This document shows, in pieces, positions 55,967 to 64,000 of a DNA stretch of 64,000 nucleotides; the stretch's first letter is position 1; the number at the start of each line of letters is the position of its first letter. The notes beneath the pieces were generated by a model that was not told the DNA's origin, ran no database searches, and saw only the letters and a list, made by a program, of their open reading frames with translations. The position numbers and the translations under genes are program-made. Source of the stretch: Pseudomonas quebecensis. Its GTDB lineage: Bacteria > Pseudomonadota > Gammaproteobacteria > Pseudomonadales > Pseudomonadaceae. The stretch lies in the NCBI RefSeq assembly GCF_026410085.1, contig NZ_CP112866.1, positions 2,666,001 to 2,730,000 on the forward strand, read 5' to 3'.

Positions 55967-57271
55967 ATGAGTGATTCAGAACAGTTTGACCTCCAGCGCC
56001 GCCGCGTCCTGCTGGGCATGGCCGCCACCGGCGCAGCGATTGCCGGCAGCAGCCTGGCCTGCCCGGCCATGGCAGCCGCCGCGGAACAAGTCACCACCGC
56101 GCCGCGCAGCGACAAGACTCAGGACCACCACGACTTCTATGGCCAGCACCAGACCGGCATCGTCACCCCTCGTCCGGCCTGCGGCATGCTGGTGGCCTTC
56201 GACGTATTGGCCAGCGACCGCCAGGACCTGGAGCGCCTGTTCCGCACCCTGAACGAACGCATCCATTTCCTGATGACCGGCGGGCCGGTGCCCCAGGTCG
56301 ATCCGAAGTTGCCGCCCACCGATTCCGGGATTCTGGGCCCGGTGGTCACCCCGGATAACCTGACCATCACGGTGTCAGTGGGCGAGTCGCTGTTCGACGA
56401 ACGCTTCGGCCTCGCCGCCGCCAAGCCCAAGCGCCTGATGCGTATGGTCGGGTTCCCCAACGATGCGCTGGAGCCGGCGCAGTGCCATGGCGATCTGAGC
56501 CTGCAGTTCAGCTCGAACACCCCGGACACCAACATCCACGCGCTGCGCGACATCGTGAAAAACCTGCCTGACCTGCTGCTGGTGCGCTGGAAACAGGAAG
56601 GCAGCGTGCCGCCCCAGGCCCCTGCCCGCCCCGGCGCACCGGCACAGAGCGCACGTAACTTCCTGGGGTTCCGCGACGGCTCGGCCAACCCGAACTCCAA
56701 CGACGACAAAGCAATGAACCAGGTGGTGTGGGTACAACCAGGCGGCGACGAACCCAGCTGGGCGGCTCATGGCAGTTATCAGGCGGTGCGTATCATCCGC
56801 AACTTCGTCGAGCGCTGGGACCGCACGCCCCTGCAGGAACAGGAAAGCATCATCGGCCGCGTCAAAACCACCGGCGCGCCTATGGACGGCGAAAAAGAAA
56901 GCCAGGTGCCCGACTACAGCAAGGACCCCGAAGGCAAGTTGACCAAGCTCGATGCCCACATCCGCCTGGCCAACCCACGCACCCCGCAGACCCAGGCCAA
57001 CCTGATCCTGCGTCGGCCGTTCAACTACTCCAACGGCGTCAACAAAAACGGTCAGTTGGACATGGGGCTGTTGTTCATCTGCTACCAGGCTGACCTGGAG
57101 AAAGGCTTCATCACCGTGCAGACCCGGCTCAACGGCGAGCCCCTGGAGGAATACCTCAAGCCGGTCGGCGGCGGGTACTTCTTTACCTTGCCGGGAGTCA
57201 CGGGCCCCCAGGATTTCATCGGGCGCACGCTGCTCGCTGCCACGCACCCTCAAACCACTGCCAACACCTAA
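55967..57271 (+). CDS. efeB: EfeB, DyP-type deferrochelatase/peroxidase
   Basis: 434 aa from ATG 55967. Tat signal (RRRVLLGM, residues 11-18). Dye-decolourising peroxidase signature GFRDGSAN with the catalytic Asp D237 (234-238 GFRDG) and a distal Arg region near VRIIRNFVERWD. It frees iron or oxidises it during uptake and is exported folded. Overlap region with efeO supports the operon. Confidence 0.93.
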   Translation: MSDSEQFDLQRRRVLLGMAATGAAIAGSSLACPAMAAAAEQVTTAPRSDKTQDHHDFYGQHQTGIVTPRPACGMLVAFDVLASDRQDLERLFRTLNERIHFLMTGGPVPQVDPKLPPTDSGILGPVVTPDNLTITVSVGESLFDERFGLAAAKPKRLMRMVGFPNDALEPAQCHGDLSLQFSSNTPDTNIHALRDIVKNLPDLLLVRWKQEGSVPPQAPARPGAPAQSARNFLGFRDGSANPNSNDDKAMNQVVWVQPGGDEPSWAAHGSYQAVRIIRNFVERWDRTPLQEQESIIGRVKTTGAPMDGEKESQVPDYSKDPEGKLTKLDAHIRLANPRTPQTQANLILRRPFNYSNGVNKNGQLDMGLLFICYQADLEKGFITVQTRLNGEPLEEYLKPVGGGYFFTLPGVTGPQDFIGRTLLAATHPQTTANT

Positions 57272-57295
57272 AATAAACCCGAGCGGAAACGTCCC

Positions 57296-58114
57296 ATGAA
57301 AAAGTCGACTATCGCGTTGTCGTTGTTAATGACCCTTTCACCGCTGGCAGCCTTTGCCGCTACCGCGCCGCTGGACCTGGTGGGCCCGGTGTCGGACTAC
57401 AAGATCTACGTCACCGAAGAAATCGGTGAGCTGGTGACCCAGACCCAAGCCTTCACGGCGGCAATCAACAAGGGCGACCTGGCCACCGCCAGGAAACTTT
57501 ACGCGCCGACCCGCGTGCACTACGAGTCCATCGAGCCGATCGCCGAGCTGTTCAGCGACCTCGACGCCTCCATCGACTCGCGCGTCGACGACCACGAAAA
57601 AGGCGTGACCGCCGAAGATTTCACCGGTTTCCACCGCATCGAATACGCGCTTTTTTCGCAGAACTCGACCCAAGGCCTGGAGGCACTGACCGCCAAGCTC
57701 AACACCGACGTCAACGACCTCAAGACCCGCGTCGACGGCCTGACCTTCCCGCCGGAAAAAGTCGTAGGCGGTGCTGCAGCGCTGCTCGAAGAAGTTGCTG
57801 CCACCAAGATCTCCGGCGAAGAAGATCGCTACAGCCACACCGACCTGTATGACTTCCAGGGCAACATTGACGGTGCGAAGAAAATCGTCGACCTGTTCCG
57901 CAGCCAGATCGAAAAACAGGACAAGGCGTTCCTGGCCAAGGTCGACAAAAACTTTGCCAGCGTCGATAAGATCCTGGCCAAGTACAAGACCCCCAATGGC
58001 GGTTTCCAGACCTACGACAAGGTCAAGGAAAACGACCGAAAAGCGCTGGTGGGGCCGGTCAACACCCTGGCCGAAGACCTGTCCATGCTGCGGGGCAAGC
58101 TGGGCTTGAACTGA
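57296..58114 (+). CDS. efeM: EfeM-type (M75 domain only) EfeO paralogue
   Basis: 272 aa. Signal peptide ([21 protein letters not shown]), then a single M75/imelysin-like domain with H113-R-I-E116 ([11 protein letters not shown]). It lacks the cupredoxin domain of EfeO. This short form is named EfeM; having both forms in one operon is seen in Pseudomonas. Last gene of the efe operon. Confidence 0.88.
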   Translation: MKKSTIALSLLMTLSPLAAFAATAPLDLVGPVSDYKIYVTEEIGELVTQTQAFTAAINKGDLATARKLYAPTRVHYESIEPIAELFSDLDASIDSRVDDHEKGVTAEDFTGFHRIEYALFSQNSTQGLEALTAKLNTDVNDLKTRVDGLTFPPEKVVGGAAALLEEVAATKISGEEDRYSHTDLYDFQGNIDGAKKIVDLFRSQIEKQDKAFLAKVDKNFASVDKILAKYKTPNGGFQTYDKVKENDRKALVGPVNTLAEDLSMLRGKLGLN

Positions 58115-58119
58115 CAGCC

Positions 58120-61100
58120 TCACTCGGCAGCGTTCGGTCCAGGAACCTGGCTAGGAACAGCGCCAGTGGCCACCAACAGATAGCAGCACATTTTCTGCTC
58201 CACTGCTATCAGGTGGGGCATCGCCTTCCCCAAGGCGGTACTGGTTGTAGCCAGCGCGGTCGGCAGTTTCGCCAGCCCTCTGGATGCGGCAGTGAGCAGG
58301 CGCGGATAGCCATCCAGCGGATTGAACACCGCGTTGAAAAACCCCGTCGATTGCTTGGAAAAATCAAACGCGGCATCGCTGAATCGCACCTTCGGCTCGG
58401 TCCAGGACCAGGCCACCTTCGGCGTCATCGGTGCAACGCGCGCGCCCAGCCTGCCCAGGGTGGGGCGCGCCGTATTTTTCGCCAGCACCCGCGCCGAGCG
58501 TATCAGCGCGCGTGCCTGGCCACCGGCGCCAATCGCCACGCCTGCCACGTCCAATGCCAGGCTCTGCATGCCTTTGGCAAAATTACCGTCGCTGAACTCT
58601 TGGTACGCGCCCACGAACGGTACCAGGGATACCAGCAGGTTGACGTCCCGCGCGTGGGCCTGGCGATTTTTTTCCAGGCTTAGTTGGCCTTTGGCGCGCG
58701 TGAGCATATCGTCGGCGGTTTCATAGAAGTTGTGCTCAGCGATCTCACAGGCAATGAACTCAACCCGCTCGGACTGGTAACTGTCGGGGACGAAGGTGGG
58801 CGGCGTCACATCGTCCGGCAGCGCAGCTGCGGGCAGCCGCCTTCCGAGTCGATCAATAATGATGTCGGCGGAGGTGGTCTGCGGGTCCGGCGCGGCGCCA
58901 CTGGCATACGCGTTGAAATCCAGCGGCACCTCATGCCCGCGACGGATGTAGTTCTGGGCCTGCAATTTATATTGCGCGATATGGCTTTTATCCAGAATCA
59001 CGCGGTCCAGGGCCAAGGTTACTTGCGGGTCGTCATGCTTGACGATGCTGCCGCTGTACAACACCTCGTAGTACGTCACCGCTGCGTCATGCAGCACACG
59101 CATCAGTGCGCCCTGATGTCCAGTGACGGCCGCCCGGTCTTCGCGCTCTTCATTTACCTGCGGTTTTCCGGTTTTTTTGCGCAACGTGAACAGGTCCACT
59201 TCGCCCAGCTCCAGCCGCTGGCGGTCGGCCAGCGGCAGCCCGGCGAACATCAGTTTGAGCTTGGTGACAAAGCCACGCTGCTGAAAGTTGTGATAGGTGT
59301 CGATGTCTTTTTTCAGCATGTCATCCATTACCGGCAAGCGCCGGATCAGGCTGTCAAGCCTCTCGCGCGCCGCAACGGGAAGCGTAGCCTCGTTCTGGAA
59401 TTGAAAGGGTGTAGTGGAAGGCTTGCGCATCTCTTGCGTGGGGATATCGCGCGTCAGGATCCACTTGCCAGGCACCAGGTCACCGGTCATATAGGCCTCG
59501 ATCAGCGAGCGTGTGCGCGGTTCGGACAGACGCATGTTTCTGCGCTCGCCGGCATCGGCAATAAAGACCGTCATCGCCTCCAACTGACTGGTGCTGGTGT
59601 CGGGGAAGACCTTCAGCAGTTCCCGCACGGCGAGCGCCCGACGCGTCGGCAACGGTGTACTGGCGATCCTGAACGAGCGTGCCGCGTGCCGACGTTGCCG
59701 ACCGAACAGCTCCGACGCCTTTTTAATCTCCTGCTCCGAGTGTTCGCCCTGGGGCCTTTCGGGGATCACCCCATTGAGTACCGCCCAGTCCAGCAGCACG
59801 CTGAGGCCCCGCCCCTGCATCAGCGTGCGTTGCTCATCGGACAACGGTGTGAGCGTTGTCAGCGCGCTGACCTGCTGTTCATCCATCGCCCTGGATGTGC
59901 CCGGCGCCACCGCTTCGGCCATGGCGCAACCCAAGCGCAATTCCATCCAGGCAGGTGTGCCGATTCTGATCGCGTCAGGCACCTCACGCACCAGGAATTC
60001 GGGGGCGCTACGCGCCAGCCCCACGTGAGCCACCAGCACCGCAACCTTGGGATCAAGATGTTTGATGTCGCGCAGGTACGCTTCCAGATCGCTGCGCACT
60101 TCATTCAGGGTGCGCCCGGCGTTGGCGGGCTGGTAGAGCGCGTAACCGGCGACTGTGCCAGCAGGCCCCTGCAGCGCGGCCGCCAGTTGCGCGCCGAACG
60201 CCATGGCGTCAGGACTTTTAGCGAGGTTGTCCAGATGGAGCTCGGTGTTGTGACGCAGCGTCTCGGGCGTGTGCGTGGCCAGCGTCGTGAGAGGTTGGCC
60301 TGCGAGCTCGCCGGGCGCGCCTGGGATCAGGGCCGCGTAGTCTCCCAGGGCCGGCGCCGGCGGCAATGCCGTGCGCAACCATTGAATGGCATGGCGCGTC
60401 TGCGCGACTGTGCCTGGAGTGCCGAGCCCCTTGAGTTGCAACAATTGGGCGACGTTGTGTCTCGGATGCTCCCCTATGCCTTGGGCTGACGCCGGCGATA
60501 CCTGGATCGCCAGCGTTGACCAGTCGCAGCGGCTGTTCTCCGACAAGCCCTGCACCTGTTGCTCCAGCAGGGTTGCCAGGTAGGCGCGTTCATCCAGGTC
60601 ACTGACCAGCTGTTTGACCGCCAGGACCGCTGCGGGCACGTGCGGCGATAACGTCAGGCCGTCCTTGAGCACGCGTGCCGTGAGCGCCTGCGCATTCTCG
60701 GCGGGATTGAGCCCGTAGGCCTGTAAAACCACGTGCAGCGGTACGCGCAGTTCACCGGACGCGAGATGGGGCAGGCCCTGGTCTGCCGGGTCGAGAAGAT
60801 CACGCATCGCCCGCAGATGGCGGGAGGCCTGCCACCAACCGCTGTCGTCGGTGGTGCTGAACGTTGCCCGCGTGCGTGCGCCCTCATGGGTGGTAAAGCC
60901 CTCAACGCCATGCCTGCGCAACGTCAGCGTCTCGGTTGGCAGCCCTTTGTTCAAGAACCATTGCTGAGTCTGCGGCTGGTCGAGCAACCGGCGATAGATC
61001 GTCAATAGGCCCGCCACGCTGCTGCTTTCGGGAATGCTCAGGCTGGTCTGGCCGCTGCTCAGGGCCGTCGCCAGCCGCGCCGCCAGGTCGGCATCACCGG

Positions 61101-61284
61101 CGCGGGTATCGGTGTGTTCGCCTGACGATACCGGCAGGGTCCAGGCAGGCCCGGGAATCGCCGGCGGTTCGGCGGCGGTCGAGCGCCGCGAACGAAAATG
61201 TACGGGTGCCGTCGGCACCGGCACAGGTGAAGCGGGAATAAAAAGAATGTCTGTCAGGCGTGAGTGGTTGGATATCGGTAGCAC
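58120..61284 (-). CDS. large toxin-like protein (dermonecrotic-toxin/DUF6543-like)
   Basis: 1054 aa from GTG 61284 (AGAGGA 7 nt upstream). Residues about 75-160 (SLSIPESSSVAGLLTIYRRLLDQPQTQQWF..., WWQASRHLRAMRDLLDP) resemble the N-terminal region of large Pseudomonas DUF6543/dermonecrotic-toxin-like proteins. No signal peptide; possible TM-like segment near the C-terminus (AGVAIGAGGQARALI, HLIAVEQKMCCYLLVATGAV). Single gene; no immunity gene is visible beside it. Toxin activity is inferred. Confidence 0.6.
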   Translation of the reverse strand: MLPISNHSRLTDILFIPASPVPVPTAPVHFRSRRSTAAEPPAIPGPAWTLPVSSGEHTDTRAGDADLAARLATALSSGQTSLSIPESSSVAGLLTIYRRLLDQPQTQQWFLNKGLPTETLTLRRHGVEGFTTHEGARTRATFSTTDDSGWWQASRHLRAMRDLLDPADQGLPHLASGELRVPLHVVLQAYGLNPAENAQALTARVLKDGLTLSPHVPAAVLAVKQLVSDLDERAYLATLLEQQVQGLSENSRCDWSTLAIQVSPASAQGIGEHPRHNVAQLLQLKGLGTPGTVAQTRHAIQWLRTALPPAPALGDYAALIPGAPGELAGQPLTTLATHTPETLRHNTELHLDNLAKSPDAMAFGAQLAAALQGPAGTVAGYALYQPANAGRTLNEVRSDLEAYLRDIKHLDPKVAVLVAHVGLARSAPEFLVREVPDAIRIGTPAWMELRLGCAMAEAVAPGTSRAMDEQQVSALTTLTPLSDEQRTLMQGRGLSVLLDWAVLNGVIPERPQGEHSEQEIKKASELFGRQRRHAARSFRIASTPLPTRRALAVRELLKVFPDTSTSQLEAMTVFIADAGERRNMRLSEPRTRSLIEAYMTGDLVPGKWILTRDIPTQEMRKPSTTPFQFQNEATLPVAARERLDSLIRRLPVMDDMLKKDIDTYHNFQQRGFVTKLKLMFAGLPLADRQRLELGEVDLFTLRKKTGKPQVNEEREDRAAVTGHQGALMRVLHDAAVTYYEVLYSGSIVKHDDPQVTLALDRVILDKSHIAQYKLQAQNYIRRGHEVPLDFNAYASGAAPDPQTTSADIIIDRLGRRLPAAALPDDVTPPTFVPDSYQSERVEFIACEIAEHNFYETADDMLTRAKGQLSLEKNRQAHARDVNLLVSLVPFVGAYQEFSDGNFAKGMQSLALDVAGVAIGAGGQARALIRSARVLAKNTARPTLGRLGARVAPMTPKVAWSWTEPKVRFSDAAFDFSKQSTGFFNAVFNPLDGYPRLLTAASRGLAKLPTALATTSTALGKAMPHLIAVEQKMCCYLLVATGAVPSQVPGPNAAE

Positions 61285-61431
61285 GCAGTCGTCCTCTTTC
61301 TGGCTGATTCCATGAAGGGAAAAGCCGTGCCTCCTTGAACGGTCGGGAGGCACTGTAGAGAGACGACAGACAGAGCGACTGTAAGGCGGGTCTTAAACAC
61401 CCGCTGATTTCGACAGCGAAGCAGCCGGGAT

Positions 61432-62775
61432 TTAGAGAATCCGGTACAGCAACCGCTCGATCCGCACCCGGCTGACTCGGCGCAGAAATTTGCCGACCGC
61501 CTCGGGGTAGTCCGGCAGTGTCTGCAACTGCTGGTAACCCTCGATCCGCGTGGTGTGCTCGAAGATCTGCGCCAGCTCGGACGCACGCGGCGCCAGCCAC
61601 TGGCCTTGAGGATCGTCGATCAGCAACGCGTTCTCCAGGTCGAGGCGGAATGCGCGGGGGTTGAGGTTGTTGCCGGTGAGCAAGGTGTAGCGCTCATCGA
61701 CCCACATGCCCTTGAGGTGGTAAGTGTTGTCGCCATCGCGCCACAAGTGCAGGTTCAGTTGGCCGCTGTCGATCATCGGCTGATGACGCTTGGCGAAGCG
61801 GCGCAGGCTGATTTCGTACAGATAAGGCAACGCAGCGATCACCTTGAACGGCTCGCTGGTCGGGATGTAGAAGTCGTTGGCGGTCTTGTCGCCGACAATG
61901 ATGTCGATCTTCACGCCACGGGCCAGGGCGCGGTTGATTTCGCGGGTCACCGGCAGCGGCAGATTGAAATAGGGCGTGCAGATGGTCAGTTGCCGTTGGG
62001 CGCCGGCGATCAGTTCCAGGATCACCCGGCTCAACGGGTTGTTCTTGCCCACGCCCAGCAGCGGGCTGACCGACAACTGCCCATTGGATAGCTGCCCCGC
62101 CGTGGTGTCATAGGCTGCGTGTTTGAGGCGACTGCGCAGGTCGCCGATGTCGTTGCGCAGGCTGCGGGTCGTCGGCGGGTTCGGCAGGTCGAGGCGATGC
62201 ACCGCCTTGGACGCCACCAGCCCGTGTTCCACCAGGTGCTGCATGGAGTCGGCCAGCGGCTTGCTGTGGATCAGGTGGTAACGGTCAAACCGGTACTTAT
62301 CGAATTTGTGCAGGTAGACGTTGTTCAGGCTGGCACCGCTGTACAGCACCGTGTCATCGATCACAAAGCCCTTGAGGTGCAGCACGCCGAATAGCTCACG
62401 GGTTTGCACCGGCACGCCATATACCGGCACTTCACTGTCGTGGGCCTGCGTCATGGCCTGGTACCAGGCGCTGTTGCCCGGCTGCTTGCCGGCGCCGATC
62501 AGCCCGCGCTGGGCGCGCAGCCAATCGACCACCACCACGACCTCCAGCTCCGGCCGTGCGGCTTTGGCGGCATGCAAGGCGTCGTAGATCTCCTGCCCCG
62601 CTTCGTCGTGCTGCAAGTACAGCGCAACGATGTAAATACGCCGTGTGGCCTGGGCAATGTTCTCCAGCAGGCATCGGCGAAATTCGGCAGCGCCGGACAG
62701 CACGTCAATCGCGTCGGGCGTGAGTGGGAAACCGCGCAGTTTGGGCAACAGGGAGCGTTTGAAGAACGACGGCAT
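61432..62775 (-). CDS. pssA: phosphatidylserine synthase (CDP-diacylglycerol-serine O-phosphatidyltransferase), PLD type
   Basis: 447 aa from ATG 62775 (MPSFFKRSLLPKLRGFPL). Two HKD motifs: H133-L-K135...D140 and H353-L-K355...D360. Strong similarity to E. coli PssA, e.g. IVALYLQHDEAGQEIYDALHAAK, VDWLRAQRGLIGA, IVGDKTANDFYIP and GNNLNPRAFRLDLENA. It makes phosphatidylserine for phosphatidylethanolamine. Divergent from the TetR gene. Confidence 0.95.
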   Translation of the reverse strand: MPSFFKRSLLPKLRGFPLTPDAIDVLSGAAEFRRCLLENIAQATRRIYIVALYLQHDEAGQEIYDALHAAKAARPELEVVVVVDWLRAQRGLIGAGKQPGNSAWYQAMTQAHDSEVPVYGVPVQTRELFGVLHLKGFVIDDTVLYSGASLNNVYLHKFDKYRFDRYHLIHSKPLADSMQHLVEHGLVASKAVHRLDLPNPPTTRSLRNDIGDLRSRLKHAAYDTTAGQLSNGQLSVSPLLGVGKNNPLSRVILELIAGAQRQLTICTPYFNLPLPVTREINRALARGVKIDIIVGDKTANDFYIPTSEPFKVIAALPYLYEISLRRFAKRHQPMIDSGQLNLHLWRDGDNTYHLKGMWVDERYTLLTGNNLNPRAFRLDLENALLIDDPQGQWLAPRASELAQIFEHTTRIEGYQQLQTLPDYPEAVGKFLRRVSRVRIERLLYRIL

Positions 62776-62863
62776 AAGGCTCGCAAAGGGTCGAATCCGA
62801 AGAGGCCCCGAGCTTACACCATGACGATGCTCAGGTCTCGCTGTCCCAGATGGAAAAAAACAA

Positions 62864-62892
62864 TTGACCAAGAAGAACGATCGTTCTACTGT
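62864..62892 (+). promoter_or_regulatory. promoter with embedded palindrome for the TetR gene
   Basis: TTGACC (62864-62869), 17-bp spacer, TACTGT (62887-62892). The perfect 14-bp palindrome AGAACGATCGTTCT (62874-62887) lies in the spacer, the expected position of a TetR autorepression site. Confidence 0.65.
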
Positions 62893-62899
62893 TCGCGGC

Positions 62900-63463
62900 A
62901 TGAATGAAATCAATAGCAGTGAAACCCGCGACATTATTCTCGACGTCACCGAGAAGTTGATCTATCGCCACGGCATCGCCGCCACCGGTATGGATTTCCT
63001 GGTGAAAACCGCCGGTGTCTCGCGAAAAAGTATCTATCGCTACTTTGCCAACAAGGACGAACTGGTGATGGCCGCGCTGCAACGCCGCGACGCGCGGTGG
63101 CTGCAGTGGCTGCGCACGGAAGTGGAACGCCGGCCCGACAGTGGCGAGCGCCTGCTCGCCGTGTTCAGCGCGCTCAAGGCCTGGTTCGGCTCGGCCGACT
63201 TTCGCGGCTGCGCCTTTATTAATACCAGCGGCGAAACCGGCGACCCGCAAAACCCGGTCCGCCTGCTGGCCAAGGCCCACAAACAGAAACTGTTCGAGTA
63301 CTTGCTTGAACTGTGTAAAGCACATGGCACCCCCGACCCCGAGCGGCAGGCCGCGCACCTGCTGATCCTGATCGATGGCGCCATTACCGTTGCCCTGGTG
63401 ATGGGCGATTCAACAGCGGCCGATAATGCGCAATGCATGGCGCGAACGTTATTGGGACTGTGA
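62900..63463 (+). CDS. TetR-family regulator, autoregulated
   Basis: 187 aa from ATG 62900. N-terminal HTH (TRDIILDVTEKLIYRHGIAAT, VSRKSIYRYFANKDEL), the C-terminal ligand domain is not identified. Palindromic operator in its own promoter indicates autorepression. It is likely to control the DUF1348 gene 51 bp downstream on the same strand. Confidence 0.88.
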   Translation: MNEINSSETRDIILDVTEKLIYRHGIAATGMDFLVKTAGVSRKSIYRYFANKDELVMAALQRRDARWLQWLRTEVERRPDSGERLLAVFSALKAWFGSADFRGCAFINTSGETGDPQNPVRLLAKAHKQKLFEYLLELCKAHGTPDPERQAAHLLILIDGAITVALVMGDSTAADNAQCMARTLLGL

Positions 63464-63514
63464 ACCCGCAGGCTGAGCAACTTTCGTTAAAACTAATGTA
63501 GAAGGAGTCGCAGC

Positions 63515-63994
63515 ATGTCATCCATTGAACAACCGCGTCCGCCCCTGCCGCCGTTTACCCGCGAGTCGGCGATCGAAAAAGTGCGCCTGGCCGAAGACGG
63601 CTGGAACTCACGGGATCCGCAGCGCGTATCCCTGGCCTACACCCTCGATACCCAGTGGCGCAACCGCGCCGAATTTGCCCACAACCGCGAAGAAGCCAAG
63701 GGCTTTCTGACGCGCAAATGGGCCAAGGAACTGGAGTATCGCCTGATCAAGGAATTGTGGGCGTTTACCGATAATCGCATCGCCGTGCGTTATGCCTATG
63801 AATGGCATGACGACTCCGGCAACTGGTTCCGCTCCTACGGCAACGAGAACTGGGAGTTCGACGAGCACGGCCTGATGGCCAATCGATTTGCGTGCATCAA
63901 CGACATGCCGATCAAGGAAAGTGACCGCAAGTTCCACTGGCCGCTGGGCCGTCGGCCGGACGATCATCCGGGCTTGTCGGCGCTGGGCCTGTAA
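63515..63994 (+). CDS. DUF1348 (NTF2-fold) protein
   Basis: 159 aa; AAGGAGTCGC upstream of ATG 63515. [29 protein letters not shown] and [30 protein letters not shown] are the DUF1348 signature. A small soluble NTF2-like protein of unknown activity. Follows the TetR gene and is probably its target. Confidence 0.88.
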   Translation: MSSIEQPRPPLPPFTRESAIEKVRLAEDGWNSRDPQRVSLAYTLDTQWRNRAEFAHNREEAKGFLTRKWAKELEYRLIKELWAFTDNRIAVRYAYEWHDDSGNWFRSYGNENWEFDEHGLMANRFACINDMPIKESDRKFHWPLGRRPDDHPGLSALGL

Positions 63995-64000
63995 GCCCGC

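Noticed and set aside
58684..60489. 601-codon plus-strand frame inside the toxin-like gene
   Set aside because: Antisense to a 1054-aa gene with a good start; no SD or recognisable domain.
1..64000. CRISPR array or insertion sequence
   Set aside because: No regularly spaced identical repeats with unique spacers and no transposase were seen anywhere in the window.

Overview
The window comes from a Pseudomonas chromosome, most likely of the P. fluorescens group. Codon use is GC-rich, and it carries DUF1654 and DUF2388 genes (both best known from Pseudomonas), a type I PssA, an EfeUOB iron-uptake operon and a MexEF-OprN-type efflux operon. About 61% of it (1 to about 39.58 kb) is most of a lambda-like (siphophage-type) prophage integrated at the 3' end of a tRNA-Leu(UAA) gene (39577-39663, minus strand). 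The prophage continues past the left edge, so most tail genes, any endolysin and the second att site are not visible.

Prophage layout. A CI-type repressor (19380-20036, +) sits at the centre. Leftward from it (minus strand) run a 59-aa Cro-like protein, an unassigned regulator-position gene, a Bro-N antirepressor, an O-like replication protein with iteron-like repeats inside its gene, NinG, a putative late regulator, holin-like membrane proteins, a metallopeptidase, small and large terminase, portal, head morphogenesis protein, scaffold, capsid and head-tail connector genes. Rightward (plus strand) run small exported proteins (20.1-22.1 kb), a LexA-boxed DUF1654 gene, a long leader, then a recombination and early block: GHKL ATPase, putative Rad52-like annealing protein, Gp157, DUF2303, PAPS-reductase-like protein, C5 DNA methyltransferase, N4/N6 methyltransferase, DUF4224 and integrase.

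Regulation. Near-dyad sites resembling TTCAGCNNGCTTAA occur at both ends of the immunity region: next to cro/cI (19300-19369), and as three copies spaced 22-23 bp apart at 22587-22645, over a promoter facing the rightward operon. This looks like an OR/OL pair. The antirepressor start is opposed by a strong plus-strand promoter (TTGATA-N16-TATAAT) followed about 25 bp later by an intrinsic terminator. This predicts a roughly 45-nt antisense RNA over its ribosome-binding site, analogous to the sar RNA of P22. A large inverted repeat next to that promoter recurs at 10590-10631, ahead of a secreted-protein gene.

Cargo. Several AT-rich or oppositely oriented genes interrupt the phage operons: a two-TM protein between head genes, PagL lipid A deacylase, a GvpU-like protein, a TonB-C lipoprotein, an AbiC-like protein, a DUF4145 zinc-finger protein and a CxxC/SH zinc protein. 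Together with the two methyltransferases and the PP-loop protein, they make 28.8-37.6 kb a candidate defence and DNA-modification island.

Host region right of the tRNA: a fatty-acid-hydroxylase-like membrane protein, a SnoaL-like protein, a Tat-exported polysaccharide deacetylase divergent from a LysR regulator, an RND efflux operon, two unknown proteins, an AT-rich MFS transporter, an AraC regulator, a Fur-boxed efeU-efeO-efeB-efeM operon, a 1054-aa toxin-like protein, pssA, and an autoregulated TetR gene followed by a DUF1348 gene.
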